A stretch of 64,000 bases of DNA from Spirochaetota bacterium. Its GTDB lineage: Bacteria > Spirochaetota > Spirochaetia > Treponematales > UBA12059. Shown one piece after another: positions 23,916-33,207 of the stretch. Under the pieces are notes generated by a model. It worked only from the letters and a program-made list of their open reading frames with translations, searched no databases and had not been told where the DNA came from. Position 1 is the first letter of the stretch. Each line of letters starts with the position of its first letter. The position numbers and the translations under genes are program-made. The stretch is taken from positions 496,001 to 560,000 of the forward strand of contig JAKLDN010000002.1 in NCBI GenBank assembly GCA_022703505.1, read 5' to 3'.

Positions 23916-25778
23916 ATGCCGACGGACTCTGCTTCGCCCTCGCCGCCCGCCGGCCCGGAGGATCGGCCCTCCGTCGCCCGGGGCTCCGGCTTCGTCGAGG
24001 ACGACTTCCTGTACTCCGCCCATCCCGATCCCTCCTGGGCCCGCCGCTCCTGGGTGTCCCTCGACGGCACATGGAAGGTCCGGCGGGGCGGGAAGGTCCG
24101 GGAGATCCGGGTCCCGTTCCCGATCGGGAGCGAACTGGGCGGGGCGGAGTTCCCGGACCGGGGCAACTTCCGGTTTTCCCGGTCCTTCGAGCTGAGCCCC
24201 GAGGCGGCCGGCGGCTCCGTGATCCTGCGGATCGGCGCCTGCGACTACGAGACCGGGGTGGAGATCAACGGCCGCCTCGTGGAAAGGCATGTCGGGGGAT
24301 ACGCCTCCTTTTCCGTGGACCTGTCGGGCCTTGTCCGGCCGGGGGGCAACGAACTTGTCCTTCGGGTGCGGGATTCCCACAGCCCCTTCCAGGTCCGGGG
24401 GAAGCAGACCTTTTTGCCCGGACCCTTCATGGTCTGGTACGCCGGAATCTCCGGCCCCTGGCAGCCCCTCTGGTTGGAAACGACGGGAACTCCGTACCTT
24501 CGGCGGCCCCGGGTGCGTGCGGACTTCGACGCGGGGGTCCTGCGGATCGAGGCCCGCGCGGCCGGGGCGGGGCCGGGGTCCCTCCGCCTTTCCGTGGTCC
24601 TCGAATCTCCCGGCGGCGAAGCCTCGAGGTTCGAAGCGGATGCGGAGGGAGGGTCCGGGGATTCCGGCGGGGTCTTCCGGATCGACATCCCCTTCGAGGC
24701 CGTACCGGGTCCCCGGTGGTCGCCGGAAACCCCGGAGCTTCACAAGGTTCGTTATACTTTGTACGAGGGAGACCGAGTCTCGGACACCGTCGATAGTTAT
24801 TTGGGTCTGCGCAGGATCGAGGCCCGGGACGGCCGGATCCTCCTGAACGGAAAGCCCATCGCCCTGCGCATGGCCCTGGTGCAGGGGTACTATCCCGGGG
24901 GCTGGTACGCGCCCGAATCCGCCGATCGGTACCGGGACGACATCCTCGCCCTGAAGGGGCTGGGCTTCAACGGGGCGCGGATCCACCAGAAGATCGAGAG
25001 CCCCTACTTCCACTACCTGGCGGACCGCCTGGGGCTCCTCACGACCTTCGAGATGCCTTCCTTCTACCTGCCCTCCCGGAAGGCCTTCCGGGCCTTCGAG
25101 TCCGAACTTCGCGAGGTCGTGGAGCGGGACGCGGCCCATCCCTCGGGGATCGCCTGGGTGTTGTTCAACGAAACCTGGGGGATCTGGGGGATCTACGGCC
25201 GCCGGTCCCGGACCCGGGCGTTTGTGCGGTCCATGATCGACCTGGTCCGGAACCTGGATCCCGGTCGGCCGGTGATCGACAATTCCGGCTGGGAGCACAT
25301 GGAAACGGACATCACGGATATCCACCACTATCTCGAGACCGCGGAGCTTGCGCGGTCCGGCTATTCGGCGCTCCGGGAGCGGGATCCGCGACGGCTTCAT
25401 TCGGTTTCCGTGCCTCGGGTGATCTTTTTCTATATATTCAACCGTATCGGAAGGGAGACCCGTTCGGTGTTCCTGGACGAGGCCACCCGGAAGGCCTGCG
25501 AAGGGACCCCGTGGCTGGTCTCCGAGTACGGAGGCTTCGGCTGGTACGCCAGCGCCGATCCGGGCTCGATCCCGGACCGCATCGAGGCGTACACCCGGGA
25601 CATCGCGGAGAGCGGGCTGTTCCAGGGTTACTGCCTTACCCAGCTCTACGACGTGGGGACGGAGACGAACGGAATCCTGGACTTCGGACGGAACCCCAAG
25701 GTGCCCGTGCAGAAGATGCGAGACGTGAACCAAGCGCCCTTCCGTGCCGGGGATCGGGGAAAGGACGGAACGACATGA
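23916..25778 (+). CDS. Glycoside hydrolase family 2 (beta-glycosidase)
   Basis: This 620-residue protein has the GH2 order: jelly-roll sugar-binding domain (about 40-190), Ig-like domain (~190-310) and TIM barrel (~310-600). The acid/base is Glu419 in FNETWG and the nucleophile is Glu537 in LVSEYGG. No signal peptide is present, so it should act in the cytoplasm on imported oligosaccharides or glycosides. Beta-galactosidase, beta-glucuronidase and beta-mannosidase share this layout, and the sequence alone does not choose between them. It overlaps the following DUF2141-like gene by 4 bases (ATGA), which is an unusual partner for a glycosidase. Confidence 0.88.
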   Translation: MPTDSASPSPPAGPEDRPSVARGSGFVEDDFLYSAHPDPSWARRSWVSLDGTWKVRRGGKVREIRVPFPIGSELGGAEFPDRGNFRFSRSFELSPEAAGGSVILRIGACDYETGVEINGRLVERHVGGYASFSVDLSGLVRPGGNELVLRVRDSHSPFQVRGKQTFLPGPFMVWYAGISGPWQPLWLETTGTPYLRRPRVRADFDAGVLRIEARAAGAGPGSLRLSVVLESPGGEASRFEADAEGGSGDSGGVFRIDIPFEAVPGPRWSPETPELHKVRYTLYEGDRVSDTVDSYLGLRRIEARDGRILLNGKPIALRMALVQGYYPGGWYAPESADRYRDDILALKGLGFNGARIHQKIESPYFHYLADRLGLLTTFEMPSFYLPSRKAFRAFESELREVVERDAAHPSGIAWVLFNETWGIWGIYGRRSRTRAFVRSMIDLVRNLDPGRPVIDNSGWEHMETDITDIHHYLETAELARSGYSALRERDPRRLHSVSVPRVIFFYIFNRIGRETRSVFLDEATRKACEGTPWLVSEYGGFGWYASADPGSIPDRIEAYTRDIAESGLFQGYCLTQLYDVGTETNGILDFGRNPKVPVQKMRDVNQAPFRAGDRGKDGTT

Positions 25779-26203
25779 ATCGAATCGGGATCGCGGCGGC
25801 GCTCACCCTCCTGGCCGCGGCATCCGCGGAGGCTCAGGAAGCGGTCGTGCGCTTGACCGTCTCGGGAGTGAAGCCCGCCGGGGGAACCGTATACACCGCG
25901 GTTTTCGACTCCGCGGACGGCTATCGGAAGAACGTTCCCCTCCGCTCCCTGACCCTCCAACCAGCCTCCTCGGTTGTGGAAGCGACGGTCACCCTGCCCC
26001 CGGGGGAGTACGTCTTCTCCCTGTACCAGGACCTCAACTCCAACGGAAAGCTGGACACGAATTTCATCGGCATACCCCGGGAGCCCGTGGGGATCAGCAA
26101 CTACGACGGCAAGGGGCCTCCGGGGGGCTTCGACAGGCAGAAGGTCCGGGTGCCCTCGGGAGGGATGTCGTTGGCGATCCGCCTGATCTCGATCAATCCC
26201 TGA
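25775..26203 (+). CDS. Secreted DUF2141-like protein
   Basis: In this 142-residue protein a signal peptide (cleavage after ASAEAQ, about residue 21) precedes a single beta-sandwich domain. Typical DUF2141 motifs are the early GGTVYTAVFDS and the central GEYVFSLYQDLNSNGKLDTNFIGIPREPVGISN, described here by content: a Ca-binding-like DLNSNGKLD loop followed by the IPREP segment. The family is periplasmic or extracellular and of unknown function. The ATG overlaps the GH2 stop codon. The gene ends 10 bases from the convergent diguanylate cyclase. Confidence 0.85.
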   Translation: MNRIGIAAALTLLAAASAEAQEAVVRLTVSGVKPAGGTVYTAVFDSADGYRKNVPLRSLTLQPASSVVEATVTLPPGEYVFSLYQDLNSNGKLDTNFIGIPREPVGISNYDGKGPPGGFDRQKVRVPSGGMSLAIRLISINP

Positions 26204-26213
26204 CGGCGGCCGC

Positions 26214-27332
26214 CTAGCCCTCGCATTCGATCCTGTCCCGGCCGTTGTCCTTCGCCCGGTACAGGGCCCGGTCCACCCGGGCGACCGCGCTCTCCACGGT
26301 ATCCGTTTCGGAGAGCATCGTGATGCCGATGCTGGCCGTGATGGTCCCGGCGCATCCGAAGGGGGTGCCGGAGATGCGCGACCGGATCCGGCCGCCGAAC
26401 TCCTCGGCCGATTTCAAGTCGGCCCGGGGCAGGAGTAGGACGAATTCCTCCCCTCCCCATCGGGCCAGGGAATCCTCCGTCCGAAGGGAGGACTCCAGCC
26501 GTTCGGCGATCTCCCGGAGGACCGCGTCTCCGACGTGATGCCCGAACTGATCGTTCACGGACTTGAACTTGTCGATATCCAGCATGAGGAGGGCGGTCTC
26601 CTCGCCGTGCCGCCTTCTCCGGGCCAGGGAGGATTCCAGGCGGTCCTCGAAGTCCCTCCGGTTTCCGACCTTGGTTAGCAGGTCCGTCCGGGAGATCCAC
26701 TCCAGTTCCCGGGTGCGGGCGTATTCCCTGCGCCGGGTTGCCGAGAAAGTCCTTCCGAGGAGCGCGGACAGCAGGGCCATCAGCAGGAAGTCCGCGATGT
26801 ACGCGGCCCGTTCCGACGCGAGGAGTTCGGGAGGCGCCAAGAGCAGCAGGTACGCCAGGCCCATGCCCGCCAGGAGCAGGGAAAGCAGGAGCGACACCCG
26901 GAACCGGTTGGGTATGAGGTAGATCGCCGCGATCATCAGGACGACGCTGACGGCCTGGAGATGGAAATTCGCTTTCCGGTAGGTGAAGAGGGCCACCCCG
27001 AAGGAGGTGATCCCCAGGAGCGTGATCCCGACCAGCAGGCGTTCCCTGCGGACCCGGGGCTTCTCCGGCGTCATCTGGGAGGACGCGAAGATCAAGAGGC
27101 CGAAGGATACGCCTCGGGCGACCGCGGTCAAAAAGAAGGAAGGTCCGGGGCCCAGGATCCAGTAATCCGGCACGACGAAGGCGGCGAACAGGGTTCCCAG
27201 GAGGGGCAGGAGCTTTCGGAGGAACGGCGAGGCCGCGTCGAGTTCGAAGCGCCGGAACTCCTCCTCCCGGGCGGGGTCGCGGAAGGAACCTCCGGATCTG
27301 CGGAGCTCGAAGTCCGGCTGGGGTTGCGTCAT
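26214..27332 (-). CDS. Membrane diguanylate cyclase (GGDEF)
   Basis: In this 372-residue protein, residues ~40-195 contain about six predicted helices and form a membrane sensor. The C-terminal ~165 residues are a complete GGDEF domain with the active motif GGEEF in RWGGEEFVLLL and substrate-contact segments DIDKFKSVND and GHHVGDAVL. An inhibitory I-site RxxD (RTED) lies exactly five residues before GGEEF, so product feedback is expected. It makes cyclic di-GMP from GTP at the inner membrane face. It is a single gene, divergent from nothing obvious, with no EAL partner in the window. Confidence 0.92.
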   Translation of the reverse strand: MTQPQPDFELRRSGGSFRDPAREEEFRRFELDAASPFLRKLLPLLGTLFAAFVVPDYWILGPGPSFFLTAVARGVSFGLLIFASSQMTPEKPRVRRERLLVGITLLGITSFGVALFTYRKANFHLQAVSVVLMIAAIYLIPNRFRVSLLLSLLLAGMGLAYLLLLAPPELLASERAAYIADFLLMALLSALLGRTFSATRRREYARTRELEWISRTDLLTKVGNRRDFEDRLESSLARRRRHGEETALLMLDIDKFKSVNDQFGHHVGDAVLREIAERLESSLRTEDSLARWGGEEFVLLLPRADLKSAEEFGGRIRSRISGTPFGCAGTITASIGITMLSETDTVESAVARVDRALYRAKDNGRDRIECEG

Positions 27333-27457
27333 GGTTGTACTCTACCTCGCCGTCCGACCGACATCCAGCTTACCGGGACCCGGAGTCATCGAGTTTTTCC
27401 ATGGGGGAACGATACTCCCCGCCGTCCGGCTTGGCAAGCCTCGGGAGGGGGTATGAA

Positions 27458-27473
27458 TCCGACAGGCTCCTAG
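27458..27473. repeat. Second copy of TCCGACAGGCTCCTAG
   Basis: This 16-mer is identical to 20319-20334, the end of the 146-bp inverted-repeat element. Here it overlaps the stop codon of the beta-barrel gene (27470-27472). It suggests a dispersed repeat end or insertion scar. Confidence 0.5.
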
Positions 27474-28846
27474 AAGCTCAGTTTCAGGGAGACGAAGGCC
27501 GTCGGTGCGGTCAGGTCCACGGTCCCCAGGCCGTAGGCCGCAAGGTCCCGACGGCCGTCGAACTCGCTTCCTCCCGGTCCGAAGGGCAGGACGGCCCCCG
27601 CCTCGAGTTCCAGGTTCTCCTTCGCATCCCAGATGAACCGCGGCAGCAGAACCCAGGATCCGTCCCCGGCGTTGGCCAGGCCGGCCAGGCTCGCCGTCCA
27701 ATAGTCCGAGAAGGTCCGGGCGGCGTACAGGAAGAGGTAGTGCCGCCCGAGCACGGAGGAAGCCCCGGACAGGAGGACCGAAGGGTCGTATTCCTCGGGC
27801 CGGACCGGGCCGGAACCCCGGTAGTGGTACTCTCCCCGGACCTCGACCCGGATTCCGGGCACCGTCCAATCGATGCCTCCGGAGGCTTCCAGGTCTCGGG
27901 CGGCATCGAAGTCCGCGGGCCCCGTGCCGGAGAGCACCGAGGCCGGAAGGCCCAGGACGGCCTCGCCGTAGACGCCGACGGGGCCCAGGGCCCCCGCGAA
28001 GTCCAGGCCCAGCCAGGCCCGGCGCCGGAAGGCCGCGGTTCCCGCCAGGGTCTCCTCCCAGAGCACCTCCCGCAGGAACGAGAAGGACAGGTCGAAGGTT
28101 CCGATCACAGCCTGGACCTTCACGCCGAAGGGCAGGTTGTCCGGGCTTCCCTCCTCCAGGGTGGAGTCGCCCCGGAGGCTCCGCTCCTGGAAGGCCAGAT
28201 AGGCCTGCACCGAGGAGTTCCCGCCCAGGGCCAGGCTCGGGGCCAGGGCCAGCACCCCCGGGGTTTCCTCGGAACCCGGGTCGAGGCCTCCCGCGGGGCC
28301 GGTCCGGGAGGTGGGGTTGAAGACGTAGGCGGTACCCCAGGCCAGGGGCATCTTGCCGAACGCCAGATCGAGGGGGCCGAAGTTCGCACGGCCGTAGGCG
28401 TGGTCGATCGAAAGCGAGCCGTGGAGATCCTCGTAGGGGTAGAGGTCCCCGGACGAGGACGCCGGGCCTCCCAGGGCGGCCAGGACGGACGCCAGGTAGG
28501 TCGGGATCCCGTAGTGGCCGAGCCGGGCGTATTCGTTCGCTCCGCCGTAGGCGGCGTCGTACTCCGCCTCCAGGCGGAAGGCCAGGCTCCCGGAGGGGTT
28601 CCAATCCGCCTTGAGGCGCACCCGGAAGTCGGCGCCGGCTGTCGTACCCGGGGGAACCGCGAAGCCGTAGCCTCCGGCCGTCACCCGGGCGTACCCGTAT
28701 ACCGCGAAGGGCTCCGGGACGAGGTTGCCGTCCCCCGGGCCGGAGGCCGGGTCCTGGGCCCGCGCGACGCCGGTCCCCGCCAGGAGGACCGCGGCCAGGA
28801 CGGCCCGGATCGCCCCGCCCGATCGCATGCTTCGGTGCTTGTCCAC
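27470..28846 (-). CDS. Outer-membrane beta-barrel-like protein of the MMPL operon
   Basis: This 458-residue protein has a signal peptide (AVLLAGTGVARA) and alternating Gly/aromatic amphipathic strands through to the terminal FVSLKLSF, typical of outer-membrane barrels that end in Phe. I favour GTG 28846 as the start because AAGGAGGT lies 4 bases upstream; ATG 28861, which overlaps the previous stop codon, is the alternative. It is the last gene after the LolA-like protein and MMPL pump, and such trios are found together in many bacteria. A role as the outer-membrane partner of the pump or receiver of the exported lipid is inferred from context. Confidence 0.75.
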   Translation of the reverse strand: MDKHRSMRSGGAIRAVLAAVLLAGTGVARAQDPASGPGDGNLVPEPFAVYGYARVTAGGYGFAVPPGTTAGADFRVRLKADWNPSGSLAFRLEAEYDAAYGGANEYARLGHYGIPTYLASVLAALGGPASSSGDLYPYEDLHGSLSIDHAYGRANFGPLDLAFGKMPLAWGTAYVFNPTSRTGPAGGLDPGSEETPGVLALAPSLALGGNSSVQAYLAFQERSLRGDSTLEEGSPDNLPFGVKVQAVIGTFDLSFSFLREVLWEETLAGTAAFRRRAWLGLDFAGALGPVGVYGEAVLGLPASVLSGTGPADFDAARDLEASGGIDWTVPGIRVEVRGEYHYRGSGPVRPEEYDPSVLLSGASSVLGRHYLFLYAARTFSDYWTASLAGLANAGDGSWVLLPRFIWDAKENLELEAGAVLPFGPGGSEFDGRRDLAAYGLGTVDLTAPTAFVSLKLSF

Positions 28847-28857
28847 GATGACCTCCT

Positions 28858-29619
28858 TCATTTGTAGAACTGGGTCGGGTTGAACAGCTTTTCCGGCACC
28901 GAGACCCCGTAGGATGCCGAGAGGATGGTCACAACGGTCCGGGAGCCCTTGCGGTGGTTGGACATGACCAGCCGGGTCGCCGTGTCCCGGCCGCCCAGGG
29001 TCCTGTACTCCAGGAACTCGAGGGTCTTGAGGCGGCCGTCCTTGGCGGTGTGGTACTCGATGCTCTCCGTGCGGTACCCCTCGCGGGCGACCCGGATCAC
29101 GAGCCGAGAATACACCCCGTCCGGCTTCCGGGGGGTGCCCTCCAGGGTCCAGGAACGGGGCTCGGAGGCCAGGATCCGGAATTCGTACTTCTCCTCGAAG
29201 CGGCCGCCCCCGAGGTCCTCGTAGGAGAAGTCCCCGCCGATCCCCTGGACCGATTCGCCCCGGGAGGCGCCGGCGATCTTGCGCACCCGGCCGGAGGAGG
29301 GGAAGAAGAGCCAGGCGTCGTCGCCTACGGAGAGGATCTTGAGTCCCTTGACGGACCGGGGTTCCAGGACCTCCCGGTAACTCTCCGAGTCCCCGCGTTC
29401 GTAGCCCTCGATCACGAACTCCCGGTACTCCGTCTCGTTTCCCCCGTCGGGATAGATCCGCATCGCCGTGCGGGTCAGGCTCGTGTCGACCCGCTGGCGG
29501 CGGTCCACCTCGCGGATGATGGTCAGGGCGTCCTCCCCTGCGGTCAGGGGTGGGACAGCGGCCGCGGCCAGGGCCGCGAACGCGGCGGCCTTTCCGAATC
29601 GTTCCAGGGTCTTCTTCAT
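28858..29619 (-). CDS. LolA-like outer-membrane lipoprotein-sorting protein
   Basis: In this 253-residue periplasmic protein, a signal peptide (residues 1 to ~27) is followed by the incomplete beta-barrel of the LolA/LolB superfamily variant annotated as outer membrane lipoprotein-sorting protein. Distinctive segments are KGLKILSVGDDAWLFFPSSGRVRKI and GGDFSYEDL near the centre (each quoted only in part). It probably ferries a hydrophobic cargo across the periplasm for the MMPL pump. The ATG overlaps the pump stop codon by 4 bases. Confidence 0.87.
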   Translation of the reverse strand: MKKTLERFGKAAAFAALAAAAVPPLTAGEDALTIIREVDRRQRVDTSLTRTAMRIYPDGGNETEYREFVIEGYERGDSESYREVLEPRSVKGLKILSVGDDAWLFFPSSGRVRKIAGASRGESVQGIGGDFSYEDLGGGRFEEKYEFRILASEPRSWTLEGTPRKPDGVYSRLVIRVAREGYRTESIEYHTAKDGRLKTLEFLEYRTLGGRDTATRLVMSNHRKGSRTVVTILSASYGVSVPEKLFNPTQFYK

Positions 29620-32390
29620 TTCGAAACCTTCCTTTCCGGGACCATGCCCGGCCGGCCCGCCGGTATCCGACGGGCGCTCGCTCGATGGAATGGAATCCCG
29701 GCCAGGGCCGGGACCAGGGTCAGGGCGGCGGCGTAGCAGGACAGGATGCCGAGGGTCAGGGTCTCCCCCAGGGCCGCGATTCCGGCGAACCGGCCCGCCA
29801 GGGCCAGGGACCCGAAGCCCAGGGCCGTGGTGAGCATGGAGAGGGTCACGGCCTTGATAGAGTGAACCAGGTCCTCGGGGTTCCCGGTTCTAAGGGCGGA
29901 AAGCACGTGGACGCAGTAGTCGATCCCCACGCCCAGGATGAGGGGGAGGGAGAGGGCGTTGACGATGTTGAAGCGCCCGAAGAGGGGCTGGAGCCCGAAG
30001 GTCCAGGCCAGGGCCGCCGCGAAGGCCGCTCCGGCCAGGACCGAGAGGGAGAGGGACCGGAAGCCCGCGGCCACGACGGCGAACACGAGGATGCCCACGA
30101 TCAGGGCGGAGGACCGGGCTTCGGCCAGGATCTCCCGGGAGAGCTCCACCCCCAGGGCCAGGGAGCCGGTGGCTTCGGGATCGACCGCCGAAAGCCCCGC
30201 GGCGAAGCGCTCGATGGCCGCGGATTCCGCGAGGCCCGAGGCCCCCCTGATCAGCACGAGGTATCGGGATCCGTCGGGGCTGACGTACTCGGACCTGAGA
30301 TCCTCCGGGAGGTCCTCGACCGTCAGGGCCCGGTCCGCGGCAGCCAGGAAGCGGACCTTCCGGTCCAGGGCCGCGGAGAACCCCCGGTCGATTCCGGAAA
30401 GGATTTCCGCGGCCCGTGCCCGGGGCAGGGCTTCCACCCGTTCCCGGAGGACTCCGAACACCTCCCGGCCGGGAGTTCCCGCCCGGCCGTCCGTGATCTC
30501 CCGGACCAGGGCGTTCCTCTTCCGCACCGGCAGGGACTCCTCCCCCAGGGACATCGCGGCCAGGTCCCCCAGTTCGAGGACGTTCCACTCGAGCCGCCGG
30601 ACCTCGTGGAGCAGATCCTCGACGCCCTTGTCGTCCCAGCCCGGCCCGGAGTCCCGGGACGGCCGGGCCGCGATCAGGGCGATCCGGGCGAGCCGTTCCT
30701 CCTGCTCCGCCGCCCCGGGGATCCAGTCGGCGGCGGACTCGGTCCCGCGCACCAGGGGCGCGTCCCGGAACCGTTCCTGGAGGGCCCGAGCCTCCTCCAG
30801 GCTTTCGGCCAGTGCCATGTGCTGCCAGGTGGAGATTCCGAAGCGCTCCGCCACCAGCCTCTCCGCCTCCTGGGCCGCCGTGCCCTGGGGACCGATGCGG
30901 CGCATGTCGAAGTCGAAGGCGTTTCGCGGGATGTTCGAGCCGGCCAGGACGGCCAGGGCCGCTCCGCAGGCCAGGACGAGACCGGGTCGCCTCCCGCAGG
31001 CCCGGGCCGCCCGGACGGGCAGGGAGAAGGAGAGCACGGGCCGGGCGCGCCCGGATCCGGGCCGGCCCGGGAAGGCCGCGACGAGGGCCGGCAGCACGAA
31101 GAACGACGCGGCCAGGGTCGTGAGGATGCCCGTCCCCGCGATCAGGCCGAATTGACGGAAGGCGAGGGTCCGGGACAGGAGCAGGGAATAGAAGGCCAGG
31201 GCGGTGGTCAGGCCTCCGACCAGGACCGGGTTGCCCACCGAGGCGAAGACCCTGCCCATCCGCTCTGCGGGATCGGCTATCTCATCGGACAGGGAATCGT
31301 ACCGGGAGGCCAGGTGGATGCCGAAGTCGATGCCCAGGCCCACAAGAAGGGCGCCGAAGGAGGTGGTGATCATGTTGAGCTTGCCCACCGTCAGGGCCGC
31401 GAAGCCCAGGTCCGCGACGATGCCGACCCCCAGGGCCGCCGTGGCGAAGAGGATGGACCGGCGCCGCCGGAAAGAAGCCAGGAAGAGGATCAGGATCAGG
31501 GACAACGCCAGGAGGCTCGGGTAGAACAGGTCCGAGCCGATGGCCCGTTCCTCGTCGGCCTCGTTGGCCACGTCCCCGGTGAAGGAAAAGCGGATTCCCG
31601 GCAGGCCGGATTCCACCTCCCGGGCCAGGGCTTCCGCGTTCTCCGTGAGGGAGGTCAGGCGTTTCCGGTCCCCCAGGTCGAAGGTCGGCCGCAGGGTGAG
31701 GAGCAGGGTCCTCTCCTCGGGGTCCAGGAAGTACTCCTCGCCGAAGAGCCAGGCGTCCGCCAGCCCCGCGTCCGTGGCGAGCTCGTCCGGAGCCGTTCCG
31801 ACGGCCTCCGCGGCCACGCGACGGTCGAGGATCTCCGCGAAGAGCCCGAGCCGGGACATGAGGGCGAAGGCCTCGTCCTCGCCCTCCGGGCCTTCCACCT
31901 CCTCGTCGGAGCCGTCGGAGAGCTTCTCCTCCATCAGGTCGTTGGCCGCACGGAGGAGGGGCACGAGACGGGTGGATTCCATGAGGCGGTCCGTGTCCTC
32001 CAGCTCCTCGGCGTCCTGGAGCAGGAGCCCCCACGTCTCCAGGAAGGCCCGGTCCGCCTTGAGCCGCGCCGAGCCGACCAGGTCCGAGGTCCGGGGATCC
32101 TCCCGGATCCGCGCGGTGAAGGCCTCCGCCGCCCCGATCAGGGCAGCCCGGTCCGGACCCTCGACCACGACCACCAGGGAGGAGGTGGTGGCGAAGGCCT
32201 CGGATACTTCCGAGAAACCTCGGGCGGCCGGGTTCTCCGGCGGGAGCATTTGGGAAATATCCGTTTCCACGCCGAGCCCCGCGGCGGCCCAAATCGCGGC
32301 CGCGGTCAGCACGGCCGTGGCAGCCAGGATGCCCAGAGGGTGCCGTACGGTCCAGGCTCCCAGGCGGCTTAGTCCCGATTCGAATTTCAT
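29616..32390 (-). CDS. MMPL/RND-family transporter
   Basis: This is a 924-residue inner-membrane exporter with two repeats, each with one helix, a large periplasmic loop and a five-helix sterol-sensing-like bundle. The first helix is near residues 15-38 and the first bundle near 300-440; the second half repeats this with its bundle near 750-890. The GIDFGIHLASRY and GIDYCVHVLSA segments are the MMPL proton-relay regions with paired acidic residues. The family moves lipids such as hopanoids or mycolates. Operon order TetR (separate), MMPL, LolA-like, barrel suggests an envelope-spanning lipid route. Two operator-like repeats lie in the 67 bases before the TetR stop. Confidence 0.92.
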   Translation of the reverse strand: MKFESGLSRLGAWTVRHPLGILAATAVLTAAAIWAAAGLGVETDISQMLPPENPAARGFSEVSEAFATTSSLVVVVEGPDRAALIGAAEAFTARIREDPRTSDLVGSARLKADRAFLETWGLLLQDAEELEDTDRLMESTRLVPLLRAANDLMEEKLSDGSDEEVEGPEGEDEAFALMSRLGLFAEILDRRVAAEAVGTAPDELATDAGLADAWLFGEEYFLDPEERTLLLTLRPTFDLGDRKRLTSLTENAEALAREVESGLPGIRFSFTGDVANEADEERAIGSDLFYPSLLALSLILILFLASFRRRRSILFATAALGVGIVADLGFAALTVGKLNMITTSFGALLVGLGIDFGIHLASRYDSLSDEIADPAERMGRVFASVGNPVLVGGLTTALAFYSLLLSRTLAFRQFGLIAGTGILTTLAASFFVLPALVAAFPGRPGSGRARPVLSFSLPVRAARACGRRPGLVLACGAALAVLAGSNIPRNAFDFDMRRIGPQGTAAQEAERLVAERFGISTWQHMALAESLEEARALQERFRDAPLVRGTESAADWIPGAAEQEERLARIALIAARPSRDSGPGWDDKGVEDLLHEVRRLEWNVLELGDLAAMSLGEESLPVRKRNALVREITDGRAGTPGREVFGVLRERVEALPRARAAEILSGIDRGFSAALDRKVRFLAAADRALTVEDLPEDLRSEYVSPDGSRYLVLIRGASGLAESAAIERFAAGLSAVDPEATGSLALGVELSREILAEARSSALIVGILVFAVVAAGFRSLSLSVLAGAAFAAALAWTFGLQPLFGRFNIVNALSLPLILGVGIDYCVHVLSALRTGNPEDLVHSIKAVTLSMLTTALGFGSLALAGRFAGIAALGETLTLGILSCYAAALTLVPALAGIPFHRASARRIPAGRPGMVPERKVSK

Positions 32391-32407
32391 GATGTCCTCC
32401 GTTAATC

Positions 32408-32441
32408 TAACAGGTTAGTTAAAACTATCCGGTTAGTTAGG
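32408..32441. promoter_or_regulatory. Two TetR-type operator repeats upstream of the MMPL pump
   Basis: The sequences TAACAGGTTAGTTAA (32408-32422) and TATCCGGTTAGTTAG (32426-32440) are spaced 18 bases apart. Both fit TAACNNGTTAGTTA, the second imperfectly, and match the sequence at the start of the tetR gene (33099-33113). Confidence 0.75.
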
Positions 32442-32457
32442 TCGCTTTCCAAAAAGA

Positions 32458-33096
32458 TCATCTTCCGGCCTTCCGCACCGTATACGCCAGGTGGGTACCC
32501 AGGAAGGCGTCGATGAACTGGGCCCGCAGGGCGGGCTCCTCCATCCCGAAGCGCTCCATCCAGATCTCGTGGTAGGCCACGTAGTTCAGGATGGGCATCA
32601 TACCCGTGAAGAATTCCGTCACCTTGGCCTTCTCCCGGTCCTTCTCGACCAGGTATCCCGTGTCCGCGGCCAGGGCCATCATCCGGTCCAGGATCTCCCC
32701 GATCATGGAAAAGATCATGTCGTTGATGGGAGTCCGCTTGGCGCACTCCATCAGGACCACCCGGATGACATCCTGCCGCTCCTCCAGGACCTCCAGGAAG
32801 GTGGTCAGCATCCTCCGTGCGTCGTCTCCGGTGCCGAAATCCATTTTCCGGATGACCCCCGCGTCGAAGAGGGCGAAGACCGCGTCCCGGGTCTCCTCGA
32901 AGAGGACGGCCAGGAGCTCCTCCTTGCTCTTGAAGTAGTAGTAGATGAGGGCCTTGTTCACCCCCGCCTTCCGGGCGATTTCGTCCACCCGGGCCCCGTC
33001 GAACCCCGACGCCGCGAATTCCCGGGCCGCCGCGTCCAGGATGCGCCTGCGCGCGGTGAGTTCGTTGTCGTCGGTGTTTGTCCGTCGTACCATCAT
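32458..33096 (-). CDS. TetR-family repressor of the MMPL operon
   Basis: This 212-residue protein has an N-terminal TetR helix-turn-helix (about 12-58): RRILDAAAREFAASGFDGA, then VDEIARKAGVNKALIYYYFKSKEELL (seen in parts) with the recognition helix NKALIYYYF. The C-terminal helical domain would bind a ligand and dimerise. It lies directly upstream of the MMPL gene on the same strand. Copies of TAACNNGTTAGTTA occur both immediately before its own start codon and before the MMPL gene, strong evidence that it regulates itself and the pump. The inducer is unknown. Confidence 0.9.
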   Translation of the reverse strand: MMVRRTNTDDNELTARRRILDAAAREFAASGFDGARVDEIARKAGVNKALIYYYFKSKEELLAVLFEETRDAVFALFDAGVIRKMDFGTGDDARRMLTTFLEVLEERQDVIRVVLMECAKRTPINDMIFSMIGEILDRMMALAADTGYLVEKDREKAKVTEFFTGMMPILNYVAYHEIWMERFGMEEPALRAQFIDAFLGTHLAYTVRKAGR

Positions 33097-33114
33097 ATTA
33101 ACCAGTTAGTTAAT
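33097..33114. promoter_or_regulatory. TetR-type operator at the tetR start codon
   Basis: ATTAACCAGTTAGTTAAT begins on the base next to the tetR ATG (33096) and contains TAACCAGTTAGTTA, the same pattern as the two repeats before the MMPL gene. Binding here would block transcription of tetR itself. Confidence 0.7.
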
Positions 33115-33172
33115 AATAGACCGATCCTCGAGGGCTGTCAAGAAAGATTCCGCACCACGGAGAGCGAAATTG

Positions 33173-33201
33173 TGGACAAGCCCGTGCAGTCGGGCTAGGA
33201 T
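33173..33201 (+). promoter_or_regulatory. Promoter predicting a leaderless deaminase transcript
   Basis: TGGACA (33173-33178) and TAGGAT (33196-33201) are 17 bases apart. Six bases (TCCCCC) separate the -10 box from ATG 33208 and no Shine-Dalgarno sequence is visible. Confidence 0.45.
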
Positions 33202-33207
33202 TCCCCC

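Noticed and set aside
29550-32372. A 940-codon frame opposite the MMPL pump
   Set aside because: The composition is Gly/Arg/Gln/Pro-rich and no motif is visible; it runs exactly over a real membrane protein gene on the other strand.
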